DNA of 64,000 nt, from positions 248,001 to 312,000 of the forward strand of contig NZ_AP022849.1 of NCBI RefSeq assembly GCF_011764485.1, given 5' to 3'. The position numbers and the translations under genes were made by a program. A model generated the notes under the pieces. It made no database searches, was not told where the DNA came from, and was given only the letters and a program-made list of their open reading frames with translations. The first letter of the stretch is position 1; each line of letters starts with the position of its first letter. This DNA comes from Bosea sp. ANAM02. GTDB taxonomy: Bacteria; Pseudomonadota; Alphaproteobacteria; Rhizobiales; Beijerinckiaceae. Shown here in pieces: positions 8,194 through 16,585 of this stretch.

Positions 8194-8538
8194 ATGTTCA
8201 AGAAGGCGTCCGGTCACCTCAACGGGGCTCCGCTGACCGGATGGTCGACGGCCAAGCCGACCAAGCCAGCGACGTTTGCAGGCGCCAACAGGCCTTCCGC
8301 GACCTCGGCCTATTCCCGTCAGCGGCGATCGTTCCTAAAGGTGCTCATCAGCCGTGCCTCCGAGCCCGAGCTTCCCGCCCTGGAGATCCCAACCATTCTG
8401 CAGGCCGAGGTCGCATCAGCAGGAGGACTTCAGGCCTGGGCGGAGCGAGAGCTGCCTCGGTTGAAGGCGAAGGTTGACCCGCTGAGCTGGGTCCTAGGTG
8501 GACCCAGAAAGAAGAAGCGCAAGAAGCGATCGGCCTAG
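8194..8538 (+). CDS. Small basic hypothetical protein
   Basis: A 114-residue protein with strongly basic ends: an N-terminal stretch of Lys, Arg, Thr and Ser, and a lysine-rich C-terminus (RKKKRKKRSA). That suggests nucleic acid or membrane-surface contact, but nothing more can be said. No good ribosome-binding site precedes the ATG, and a second frame is open across the same bases, so the call is moderate. It meets the next leftward gene stop to stop. Confidence 0.45.
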   Translation: MFKKASGHLNGAPLTGWSTAKPTKPATFAGANRPSATSAYSRQRRSFLKVLISRASEPELPALEIPTILQAEVASAGGLQAWAERELPRLKAKVDPLSWVLGGPRKKKRKKRSA

Positions 8539-9554
8539 TTCGCTACCCGAACTGGCGCTGCCGCGGCGGATTTGGGCGGCTGGATCTGCAGGGGTTGCGC
8601 AGGTGACGTCACGACCTTGGGCCTGCGCTTAGGCGTCGCCGACTTTGCGATTTGTGCCTTCGCGACGGATGGCTTCACCGCTGGAGCGGCCGGCGTCGCG
8701 GGGCCGAGAGCAGCGATGTCGACCACCGCCTCCGGTGGGTCGAATGGCGTGCGCCAGCAGCTTAGCCCTTGCCTGCGCCCCGGCTGATAGATCTCCGCCT
8801 CGCGCTCGATCCCGGGGACGAGCTGACACTCAGCCGGCGGGGTCCAGCTCTTCACCAGAGCAGGCCAGGTCTTCGCCAGGGCGATCGCGGCCGCCTTCGC
8901 CTCATGCGGGACACTCACCGCCTCGTCTTCACCGCGGATGCAGTCGAGATCAAGGTGCCCGGCCGCGAGGCATAGCCCATCCCGTTCTATTGTGTCGGTG
9001 ATCGGGCCGGCACTCAGCATCAGCCATCCGTCGTTGGTTTGGGTCACCGAGGGGACGAGATAGGCCAGATGCGGCTCGGCGATCAGGATGCGCTGCCAGT
9101 CCGCCAACGCATCCATCGGATCCTTCGAACGGTAGATTGCGAGTCGAACCCAATTCGCCGATTTCGGTCGCATCGATTTCGGGTCTGAGGACGTCGGACG
9201 CGCTTCGGTGACGCTCTCGGCCGTCCCGATCGCTTCCCCACGAAGAACGCGCAGCGCCGCGCCGAGCCCAATTTGCGGATCGGTCGAGACGCCTGTGCTG
9301 ACGGCCAAGCCCGGATCGGGCGGGATCAGGGCGTTCGGCGCATTCGCATCGGTGGGAGCAAGGGTGATGCACGTTGCGCCTGGATTGCGATGAAGAGCTG
9401 TCTCAGATGCGCCTGCAGGAACATCCCCAGGGTAGCGTTCCAGGTGAACGGTGCGCCCCTTGTCGGTGCAAAGCAAGGTCCAGCCTTCCGCCCGGACGTC
9501 CGGCGCAGATAGCATGGCAATCGCAAGCAGAGCGGCTGCGCCCCAAATTCGCAA
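8535..9554 (-). CDS. Secreted protein of unknown function with repeat-like beta segment
   Basis: A 339-residue protein with a TTG start and a signal peptide (MRIWGAAALLAIAMLSAPDVRAEG). The segment at about residues 133-200 (NWVRLAIYRSKDPMDALADW through LMLSAGPI) has the strand-helix-strand spacing of SPOR-type peptidoglycan-binding domains, but the match is weak. The last 60 residues are Ala/Pro/Lys-rich and probably extended. Four Cys residues lie in the mature part. It is likely periplasmic; the function is unknown. Confidence 0.55.
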   Translation of the reverse strand: MRIWGAAALLAIAMLSAPDVRAEGWTLLCTDKGRTVHLERYPGDVPAGASETALHRNPGATCITLAPTDANAPNALIPPDPGLAVSTGVSTDPQIGLGAALRVLRGEAIGTAESVTEARPTSSDPKSMRPKSANWVRLAIYRSKDPMDALADWQRILIAEPHLAYLVPSVTQTNDGWLMLSAGPITDTIERDGLCLAAGHLDLDCIRGEDEAVSVPHEAKAAAIALAKTWPALVKSWTPPAECQLVPGIEREAEIYQPGRRQGLSCWRTPFDPPEAVVDIAALGPATPAAPAVKPSVAKAQIAKSATPKRRPKVVTSPAQPLQIQPPKSAAAAPVRVAN

Positions 9555-9693
9555 AGGAGAGAATCCTCAATTCTTGATCGGCGAGATTATGCCCGCCGAC
9601 GACGACATTCGCATCGCGAAGTTTTTGCTCATCCACCGCGGCTTGTGGCTTTCCTGAAAGGATCCCTTCATACCCTCGGAAAGCGAGGAATCG

Positions 9694-10446
9694 ATGCAGT
9701 CGCGAAGCGCGCCCATCGTCGTTTTGAAGGTGAACGGTATCACGATGCCCGTGGACATCCGCGAGCTCTCACCGCGAAGCATTCGGTTGCTCAATCGAGT
9801 CGACAACCGGATTCTGACACCGTTTTTCTACGCTCTCGGCATCGACAAGCGTCATATCGAGCTCGACCCAGCAACGCTCGTCCGGGCGTCTGGACGTCTC
9901 AATGAACCAGCCGAGATCTATTTCACGGCTCTCGCGCCGGCCGAACTCCAATCATCGAACTCCGAGCTTCAAGTCGGACGATATGGCAACCCGCGGCTGC
10001 TGGAGACCGTCATCAAATGGCTGGATGCTTCGGCAAAAATCATCGAGGACGCGGCGGCTTCGCGGGAACGCCACTTCGAGAAGGAGCACGCGGCCCTCGA
10101 TCGAGAGATCAGTGAGTGGTTCGAGCAGCTCTCTCGCGTCGCCCGTTCGGATCCAACACGATTGCTCGTTGGTCCATCCGGCCGGGTTGAACGTGAAGGC
10201 GACGAGATTGTCGTCAACTGGCGCGCCGTGCCGCTTGCGCGCACGACGGGACGTGCAAACGGCCTTTATCTTCGTATCCGTGACCGTGCCGATCGCGAAG
10301 GAGCGCCGTCAGCGCACGCCTGGCTGATGCGCCAGCCGGAAATGAAGGTCGTCCTTCAGGCGCTTGAGGCCGCGCTCACCAAGAAGATGCCGTCTCAGCA
10401 CCCAACCGAGCCTTCCGCTCCCGGCGTCCCGGGTCCCCGCTTCTAA
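9694..10446 (+). CDS. Hypothetical protein
   Basis: A 250-residue soluble protein behind a GAGGA site. Residues about 110-155 form a long charged helix (SRERHFEKEHAALDREISEWFEQL) that could be a coiled coil; the region after it alternates strands and turns. No recognised domain. It is first of two rightward genes, with 20 bases to the next ATG, so the pair is probably an operon. Confidence 0.6.
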   Translation: MQSRSAPIVVLKVNGITMPVDIRELSPRSIRLLNRVDNRILTPFFYALGIDKRHIELDPATLVRASGRLNEPAEIYFTALAPAELQSSNSELQVGRYGNPRLLETVIKWLDASAKIIEDAAASRERHFEKEHAALDREISEWFEQLSRVARSDPTRLLVGPSGRVEREGDEIVVNWRAVPLARTTGRANGLYLRIRDRADREGAPSAHAWLMRQPEMKVVLQALEAALTKKMPSQHPTEPSAPGVPGPRF

Positions 10447-10466
10447 CCAACCATGAGAGCCGCGCT

Positions 10467-11090
10467 ATGACCGATATCCAGACCTTCGACGTCATCGAAG
10501 CCAAAGCGAATTTCGATCGCCTTGGCGTCGAGGATACCATTTCATCCATCCTCGAACGCTATGGCCACAGCGCCGACATCCTGGAGTCGACTGTGCCCGG
10601 CGTCGTCGCATTCACCCGCATCGGCGACTACGGGGCGTTCCCGGATTACCAGCGCATCGCAGCTGCGATTGCCCGTGAGACGGGCCATGAGGTCCGTGTC
10701 ATGGCGAACGCCGACTGGACGTTCGACGATCGCTGCGATGAGGAAGCAACCTTCGTGCTTTTCGGCATCGAGGGCTTCGACGCGAGCTACGAGGACGAGC
10801 ATCGCAACCGGATCTACGCGGTCGATCCCGAGTCAGCCCTCACCGATCAGGCCTTCGAGGACTACAGCCGTGCACTGAAGGTGCTGGACCTGCGCATCGA
10901 AGAGCTTGCGGTGAAGTCCAAGCAGCTCGCCGCGATCGGCCAGGCGCCCGACGAGTCGGAGCGCGAGCAGCTTGTCGAGATGCGGAAGTCTTTGGGCGTG
11001 GAGGACGTGGCTGCCGTCGCGGCTCTCCTAAAACTGGACTGGCCGGGGGCCCTCGCAGCGGCCGAGCCGGCGGCTGCGCCTGCGCCCTGA
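10467..11090 (+). CDS. Hypothetical acidic protein
   Basis: A 207-residue acidic protein. The first 120 residues look like a compact alpha/beta fold; the rest is helical and ends in an Ala/Pro tail (AAAEPAAAPAP). It follows the preceding gene closely and ends two bases before the convergent dUTPase gene. No catalytic motif recognised. Confidence 0.6.
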   Translation: MTDIQTFDVIEAKANFDRLGVEDTISSILERYGHSADILESTVPGVVAFTRIGDYGAFPDYQRIAAAIARETGHEVRVMANADWTFDDRCDEEATFVLFGIEGFDASYEDEHRNRIYAVDPESALTDQAFEDYSRALKVLDLRIEELAVKSKQLAAIGQAPDESEREQLVEMRKSLGVEDVAAVAALLKLDWPGALAAAEPAAAPAP

Positions 11091-11092
11091 AA

Positions 11093-11551
11093 TCAGGCTG
11101 ATCGGCCGGTGGATCCAAATCCGCCGGCCCCGCGGTCGGTTTCATCCAGGTTCGCGACTTCGGCGAAGGCCACCTGGTTCGAGCGCAGGAAAACCAACTG
11201 CGCAATTCGGTCGCCGGATTTGATCTTGATCGGCGGGTGCCCTGGCGCAACGATCGCAGCAACCATCACCTCTCCGGTATAGTCCGGATCGACGATCTCG
11301 GCGACGAGATGAAGCCCTTCGTTGCCCAGGCCGGAGCGAGGGGCTACATGGGCGTAGAACCCTGCAGGTGGCGTCAGAGCGATTCCGGTAGGCAGACGGA
11401 CCACAGTGTGCCCGATCTCGGAGATCGAGCCCTCTGGATCGAACAGGTATATGTCCGCCCCGATGGCGCCTTCGGTTTTATAGGCGGGAAGTTTTGCATC
11501 CGGGTGGAGCTTGCGGACTTTCGCCTCAGGAGCAAAATTTGCGTGAGTCAT
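11093..11551 (-). CDS. dut: dUTP diphosphatase (dUTPase)
   Basis: This 152-residue protein hydrolyses dUTP to dUMP and pyrophosphate, keeping uracil out of DNA and feeding dTMP synthesis. All five trimeric-dUTPase motifs are present in order: GADIYL, APRSGLG, VDPDYTGEV, GDRIAQLVF and a C-terminal RGAGGFGSTG. The start at 11551 (MTHANFAPEAKVRKLHPDAKLP) gives the usual family length and N-terminal strand; longer starts at 11584 and 11620 are open but unsupported. It is divergent from the giant helicase gene, 89 bases away. An element-borne copy fits the other nucleotide genes in this window. Confidence 0.92.
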   Translation of the reverse strand: MTHANFAPEAKVRKLHPDAKLPAYKTEGAIGADIYLFDPEGSISEIGHTVVRLPTGIALTPPAGFYAHVAPRSGLGNEGLHLVAEIVDPDYTGEVMVAAIVAPGHPPIKIKSGDRIAQLVFLRSNQVAFAEVANLDETDRGAGGFGSTGRSA

Positions 11552-11640
11552 GACGCTTTCGGGTTTGTGGGTTTCGAGGATCATTCCGAGAATGACGGTG
11601 TCAATTCCTTGGTGCGACACGAATCTTCGAGCCTGAATCC

Positions 11641-14600
11641 ATGACCAATCAGCCCTGGGTAGATCTCTCTGAGTACGGCCTCCAGCTCAAGCTGGTCCGC
11701 TCGTTCAGCGGCGTCTCGAACCTCGTGTTGCTCGGGGAATCCAATATCGTTCGCGATCTGCACACTCCGGCGAACAAGCTCGGTTTCAAGCCCCACCAGA
11801 CGAACAAGAAGCTGCTCTTCAAGGTAGCCAAGTTCGACGACAATGGCGCCCTGACCGAGAAGATTTCGGTGGATGCGTTCCGTCCCTTCTTCCCGAAGGC
11901 GAAGGCGGATACCTACGAGCTCGAACGGCACTATGTCGACCTCGCAGCGAGCCATGCTGCAGACAAGCCCGTCGATCGCCCACAAGATGCAGCGGCCACG
12001 AAGGGCGTTTCGGCGCGCGTTCTGTCCGGCGGTCATCCGCTGGGCTTCAATCGCTTCGTTCAGGAAGTCTACGAGCTCAATGGTGAGCGCTATATCAAGG
12101 ACACTCGCGGCATGGCCGTCTCCGAGCGAGACGGGACGACGCCGGGTCTCTTTCTGCGCGCGCCGGATGCCGAGTCCCTCGCCATCTGCGCGGAGGCTTT
12201 CGTTGAGCAGGCTGCTCGTGGGCGGGTCCAGCACGCCGCAGATCTGCAACGCTTCATTTCCACGATCGGGCACCAGGGGCCGGTGGCTGAATTTACCGAC
12301 GCGGTGACCGCGGCGCTCGGCCGGCACCTCGCCAAGCGGGGCGGCAGCACGCTCGGAGACGCCTTCATCGCCGCGTCGAAGATGCATGAGGCCCTGCCCT
12401 GCCTCCACGACACGAACGGGGCCTTTGTCGCGGGCCCGATGGCCGTGGCTTCCCAGCGCATCCTGGGTCTCGACCCCGCGCTGACCGACCGGACGATTGC
12501 AATCGACGACGCCGGTCCGGGCTATCTGCTGTCGCATATGCCGAAGGGCGCCAAGTTCGAAATCCGAGCTGACTCCGAAAAGCATGCCGCGGCGCTGCGG
12601 GCCGTGGCCGCTGTCCGTGGCCTGAAGGATATCGAGTTCCGTAAAGGCGGGCTCCAGTCCTCCGATGCGCGCGGCCTCTTTGCCGATGTCGGTAGCAACC
12701 ACTCCGCGATCATCCCCCAGCTCGGCAAGATCGCGACCGACGGCGTCGGCGTGATCGTCCTCGACGCTCCGAAGAACGATCAGGAAGAAGCAAAGCTCGC
12801 TGCCATCCGCGATCAGATCGCTCGCGAATGGCGCTTCGAAGCCGAATCCACCATCGACGGCGGCCTCTGGGGCGGTCATCCCGACCTTTCGGGTCGGATC
12901 ATGCTCGCCATTGCAGGTCGCCGCTCTGAGCCGTCAGAAGACGCTCTGCCGCCCTCCCCGCGCCCGATCCATGACTGGACCTCGCTCTGGACCTGGACAG
13001 CCGAGATCGTCTCGAACCGCGCCCGTGAAGCGGATCGCTCGCGCCTCGCGGCTTCGGCAAATGTCGAGCTGAAGGGTGACGCGGATCCCAAGTCGATCAA
13101 CTCGTTCCAGGTTCCGTATGCGAGCGCGTCGCGCGTCGGAAATCCGTCGACGATGGTTCCTCGCAACCTGGAAGCGGCGACCCGCGAGGCGCTCGCCCGT
13201 GTCGTTCGCCAGCACGGCGACGTCGACTCCTTTGTGGCCAGCGAGTTCGGCTACTCGAAGGAGGATCTGGCCCGGATCTTTTCGCCGGAGCAGATCGACG
13301 CCCTGGCGCTTTACCTCCACGCGGACGAACGCGAGCGCGGGTTCCTGATCGCTGACCAGACCGGCGTCGGCAAGGGCCGTACCCTTGCTGCGATCCTGCG
13401 TCGGGCGGCGATGCGTAACGAGCGGGTGATGTTCCTGACCGAGCGCCAGCAGAACCTCTCCGACATCTGGCGCGATATCGTTCACACCGAGTCGGCCGCT
13501 CACTTCCTGCCGATGGTGCTGAACGACTCCGTCTCGATCATCGACGAGGCGACCAAGAAGGTCGTCATGCGCGGCGCGGCGCGCGAGGATGTCGACGCGA
13601 TGCTCGATTCCGGCGCCTGGCCGGCCGGCGTCAACTTGATCCTCGGAACCTACAGCCAGTTCAACCGCGAAGTCGTCGCGGGTCAGAGCACCACCGAGGG
13701 CGACCTCACGAAGCGCAAGTCCGCCTGGCTTCGCGGGGTGATCGACACTGACACCAAGCTCGTTCTCGACGAGTGCCACAACGCAGCTGCCTCGACGTCG
13801 AATGTCGGCAAGAACATCAAGGCTGCCGTCGATAAGTGCGGCGGTGTCGTGTTCTCATCCGCGACCTTCGCGAAGACGGCCGAGCACATGGACCTCTATT
13901 GGAAGCTCCTCCCGGAGGGGCTTCTCGATGGCGAGATGGCGCTGATGATGCAACGCGGTGGCGAGACGTTCCAGGAAATCCTGTCGGCAATGCTGGTTCA
14001 GGATGGCGTCATGATCCGCCGGGAGTTCGACCTCTCGCGCGTCACGTATCGCACCGTCGTCGACACCCAGCGCTTCGATCGGAACCGCGCTTACATGGAC
14101 GCGGTGGCGCCCATCCTGGCCGAATTCGTCAAGTTTGCCGCCTCCTGCGACCAGACGGTTCAGGACGAGCGCAATGCTCGTGCGAATGCCCCGGACGGCG
14201 AAGCCGGCCCGGTTCACCAAGCGTTCCGTTCTGGTTACGGCAGCCCGCTCTACACGATCTCGCGGCTCTTCGTGGCAGCCCTGAAGATCGACGTCGTCGT
14301 GGAAGATGCGATCCACGCGCTGCAGAACAACCGCAAGCCGGTCATCGTCGTCGAGAACACGGTCCAGAGCCTACTCGAAGAGCTGGCCGAACAGGACATC
14401 GAGGTCGATGGCGCCGTCGTCGCCGACTTCCGTGCTCTGTTCCACCGCATCCTGCGGAAGATGGGCCAGCGGACGCTCAACACGCAGAACGGCGCGGTGC
14501 GCGACCTCACGGCCGACTATCCCGAGCTCAAGGCTATCAGCGATCGCATTCGTCGCCTGATCGAGCAGCTGCCGGATATCCCGGCCAGCGCCGTCGACGA

Positions 14601-16578
14601 GGTCAAGCGCCGCATCAACGAGACCGGCTTCACCTGTGACGAGATCACCGGCCGCACGCTGGAAATCCGCGGCGGGCGCGTTATGCGTCGCCCCGCGTCC
14701 AATCCGACGGTGGTCAAGAACTCGTTCAATTCGGGTGATCTCGATGCGGTGATCATCAACAGCGCCGGCGCGACCGGCATCGACCTCCATGCAGGCTCTC
14801 GCTTCGAGGACCAGCGTCAGCGCGTGCTGCTCGAACTGCAGGCGCCGGCCGACATCCTGCGGAAGATCCAGGGCCATGGTCGCGTCAATCGGTACGACCA
14901 GGTCGAGGATCCGGAGATAACCTCGTACCTGTCCGGCCTGCCGATCGAAATGCGGCTCGCCGCCATGGAGAACGCCAAGCTCCGCCGCCTGTCGGCGAAC
15001 ACCACCTCTAATCGTGACGCCGCGATCCTCGTTCGCGATATCCCTGACCTCATCAACCCGGTCGGCGATATCGTCTGCTCGCGCTATGCGGAAGCCCGTC
15101 CGGAGCTCATGCGCCGCCTCGGCTTCAAGGTCGACGAGATCCAGCTCGGCGCGCAGGGCAACCTGGCGATCGAGACGCAGTCTTCCGACAAGCTTCGCTC
15201 CAGCCTCAAGCAGCGCACTCGCCTCAAGGTCGAGAAGTCGGTTCGTGGCGAGGAGACGGAGGTCTCCGACAACAAGCGCACGGCAAACGAGATCCTGGCC
15301 CGCCTGATCATGCTCCCGGTCTCGCTGCAGGAGCGCGTCTGCAACGAACTGACCGCAGAGTTCCATGCTGCGATCGAGGAGCTTGAGGCTCGCGGGCAGA
15401 CGCCGCTGAAGACCCACGAGCTTCCTGGCATCGTCCACGTCAAGGAGACGAAGAGCTTCGACGGCGTCGAGTCGGAGGACGTCGACTCGCTCTTCCATGA
15501 GCCCCTCTACGCGGTGACCGGCGCGCTGGAACGGATCGGTACGCCGATCAAGACCGACGGCCTCCTGGAGCGCATCCAGATCGGCGAAATGGCATCTGGC
15601 CGGGCTTTCGCCTGCATCGAGCGCCTTCAGAACGACCTCGAAGAGATCTTGCGTCCCTACCTGCCGGCAAACATGACAGTCGCCGATGCGCTGGCTCGTG
15701 GCCACAAGGAGGTCTCGCGCCGCAAGGATGCCATCGATCGCCTGATTACCGGTCTGGAGAAGATCAAGCCCGGCGTTCAGGTCACCTACAGCGTCGACGA
15801 GATCGCCGTCACGGGCGTCGTCACCCGGATCGAGTATCCGCCGCGCGGCTACGAGCACGTCGCGAGCACCTACGGCGTCGAATTCGTTGTGCCGGGCGAT
15901 CAGCGCCCGCGCTCGATGCGTCTCGGCACACTTCTCAACGATCCCAGGTTCGCGGTGAAGCCAGGTCTGGAGTCGAACGATTATGAGAAGCTGCTGAAGG
16001 CGTTCGAGGATGCCGAGGCGCTCAACCTCCATCCTGTGACGCTCCTGACCAACAACCTGTACCGCGGCATGCGCTACAACACCGAGCACAACCTGGGTCG
16101 ACTGGTCACGTACAAGGACTCCTCTGGCTCGTTTCACCGCGGCATCCTGGTGACGAACAAGAACCACCGCGACCTGAACTTCCCGGTGGGCATGACCGAC
16201 AGCAAGATGGCCCAGGAGGCTGTCGCGGATGGCATCGAGCTCGTCGGGTCACCGTCCCTCTCGGACAAGCTGATCGCGCTGACGCCTGAGGGAACGGGCG
16301 TCAGGCTCCGTCTGCCGCCGCGCAACTCGCGGAAATACGGTTTCGTCTATGACGTGCCCACGATCAACGACTTCGCGCGTCGCGATCCGAGCCTGGAAAA
16401 GAACGGATCGGCCAACGTCCTGATCCAGGCCGATGAGGTCGCTGAGGTGGTCGACGCGCTCTATCGCGCTGGCGCGTCGCTCTTCGCCAACGGAACGAAC
16501 CGCAAATGGGCGCAGGAGCGCATGCAGAGAATGAGCAAGAGCAAGAAGGCTGCTCCTGCTCCGGCGATGATGCGGTGA
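11641..16578 (+). CDS. Strawberry-notch-type superfamily 2 helicase, 1645 residues
   Basis: A very large DNA-handling ATPase of the kind found on big plasmids and phages. Before the helicase core lies a Q-motif-like region (VPYASASRVGNPSTMVPRN, about residue 490). The core has Walker A DQTGVGKGRT (about residues 571-580), Walker B LDECHN (about 708) and FSSATF (about 737). A second RecA-like lobe follows, ending with a GATGIDLHAG region and a QGHGRVNR stretch like motif VI. The first 480 residues are extra and unrecognised; the tail (about 1250-1645) contains helical and barrel-like parts. The PcfJ gene starts 8 bases after the stop, so the two form an operon. The biological role in mobile elements is not established. 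Confidence 0.85.
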   Translation: MTNQPWVDLSEYGLQLKLVRSFSGVSNLVLLGESNIVRDLHTPANKLGFKPHQTNKKLLFKVAKFDDNGALTEKISVDAFRPFFPKAKADTYELERHYVDLAASHAADKPVDRPQDAAATKGVSARVLSGGHPLGFNRFVQEVYELNGERYIKDTRGMAVSERDGTTPGLFLRAPDAESLAICAEAFVEQAARGRVQHAADLQRFISTIGHQGPVAEFTDAVTAALGRHLAKRGGSTLGDAFIAASKMHEALPCLHDTNGAFVAGPMAVASQRILGLDPALTDRTIAIDDAGPGYLLSHMPKGAKFEIRADSEKHAAALRAVAAVRGLKDIEFRKGGLQSSDARGLFADVGSNHSAIIPQLGKIATDGVGVIVLDAPKNDQEEAKLAAIRDQIAREWRFEAESTIDGGLWGGHPDLSGRIMLAIAGRRSEPSEDALPPSPRPIHDWTSLWTWTAEIVSNRAREADRSRLAASANVELKGDADPKSINSFQVPYASASRVGNPSTMVPRNLEAATREALARVVRQHGDVDSFVASEFGYSKEDLARIFSPEQIDALALYLHADERERGFLIADQTGVGKGRTLAAILRRAAMRNERVMFLTERQQNLSDIWRDIVHTESAAHFLPMVLNDSVSIIDEATKKVVMRGAAREDVDAMLDSGAWPAGVNLILGTYSQFNREVVAGQSTTEGDLTKRKSAWLRGVIDTDTKLVLDECHNAAASTSNVGKNIKAAVDKCGGVVFSSATFAKTAEHMDLYWKLLPEGLLDGEMALMMQRGGETFQEILSAMLVQDGVMIRREFDLSRVTYRTVVDTQRFDRNRAYMDAVAPILAEFVKFAASCDQTVQDERNARANAPDGEAGPVHQAFRSGYGSPLYTISRLFVAALKIDVVVEDAIHALQNNRKPVIVVENTVQSLLEELAEQDIEVDGAVVADFRALFHRILRKMGQRTLNTQNGAVRDLTADYPELKAISDRIRRLIEQLPDIPASAVDEVKRRINETGFTCDEITGRTLEIRGGRVMRRPASNPTVVKNSFNSGDLDAVIINSAGATGIDLHAGSRFEDQRQRVLLELQAPADILRKIQGHGRVNRYDQVEDPEITSYLSGLPIEMRLAAMENAKLRRLSANTTSNRDAAILVRDIPDLINPVGDIVCSRYAEARPELMRRLGFKVDEIQLGAQGNLAIETQSSDKLRSSLKQRTRLKVEKSVRGEETEVSDNKRTANEILARLIMLPVSLQERVCNELTAEFHAAIEELEARGQTPLKTHELPGIVHVKETKSFDGVESEDVDSLFHEPLYAVTGALERIGTPIKTDGLLERIQIGEMASGRAFACIERLQNDLEEILRPYLPANMTVADALARGHKEVSRRKDAIDRLITGLEKIKPGVQVTYSVDEIAVTGVVTRIEYPPRGYEHVASTYGVEFVVPGDQRPRSMRLGTLLNDPRFAVKPGLESNDYEKLLKAFEDAEALNLHPVTLLTNNLYRGMRYNTEHNLGRLVTYKDSSGSFHRGILVTNKNHRDLNFPVGMTDSKMAQEAVADGIELVGSPSLSDKLIALTPEGTGVRLRLPPRNSRKYGFVYDVPTINDFARRDPSLEKNGSANVLIQADEVAEVVDALYRAGASLFANGTNRKWAQERMQRMSKSKKAAPAPAMMR

Positions 16579-16585
16579 GGTCGAG

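Noticed and set aside
14371..16167. 600-codon minus-strand frame inside the Strawberry-notch gene
   Set aside because: Antisense shadow of a strongly supported helicase gene; no ribosome site or family match.
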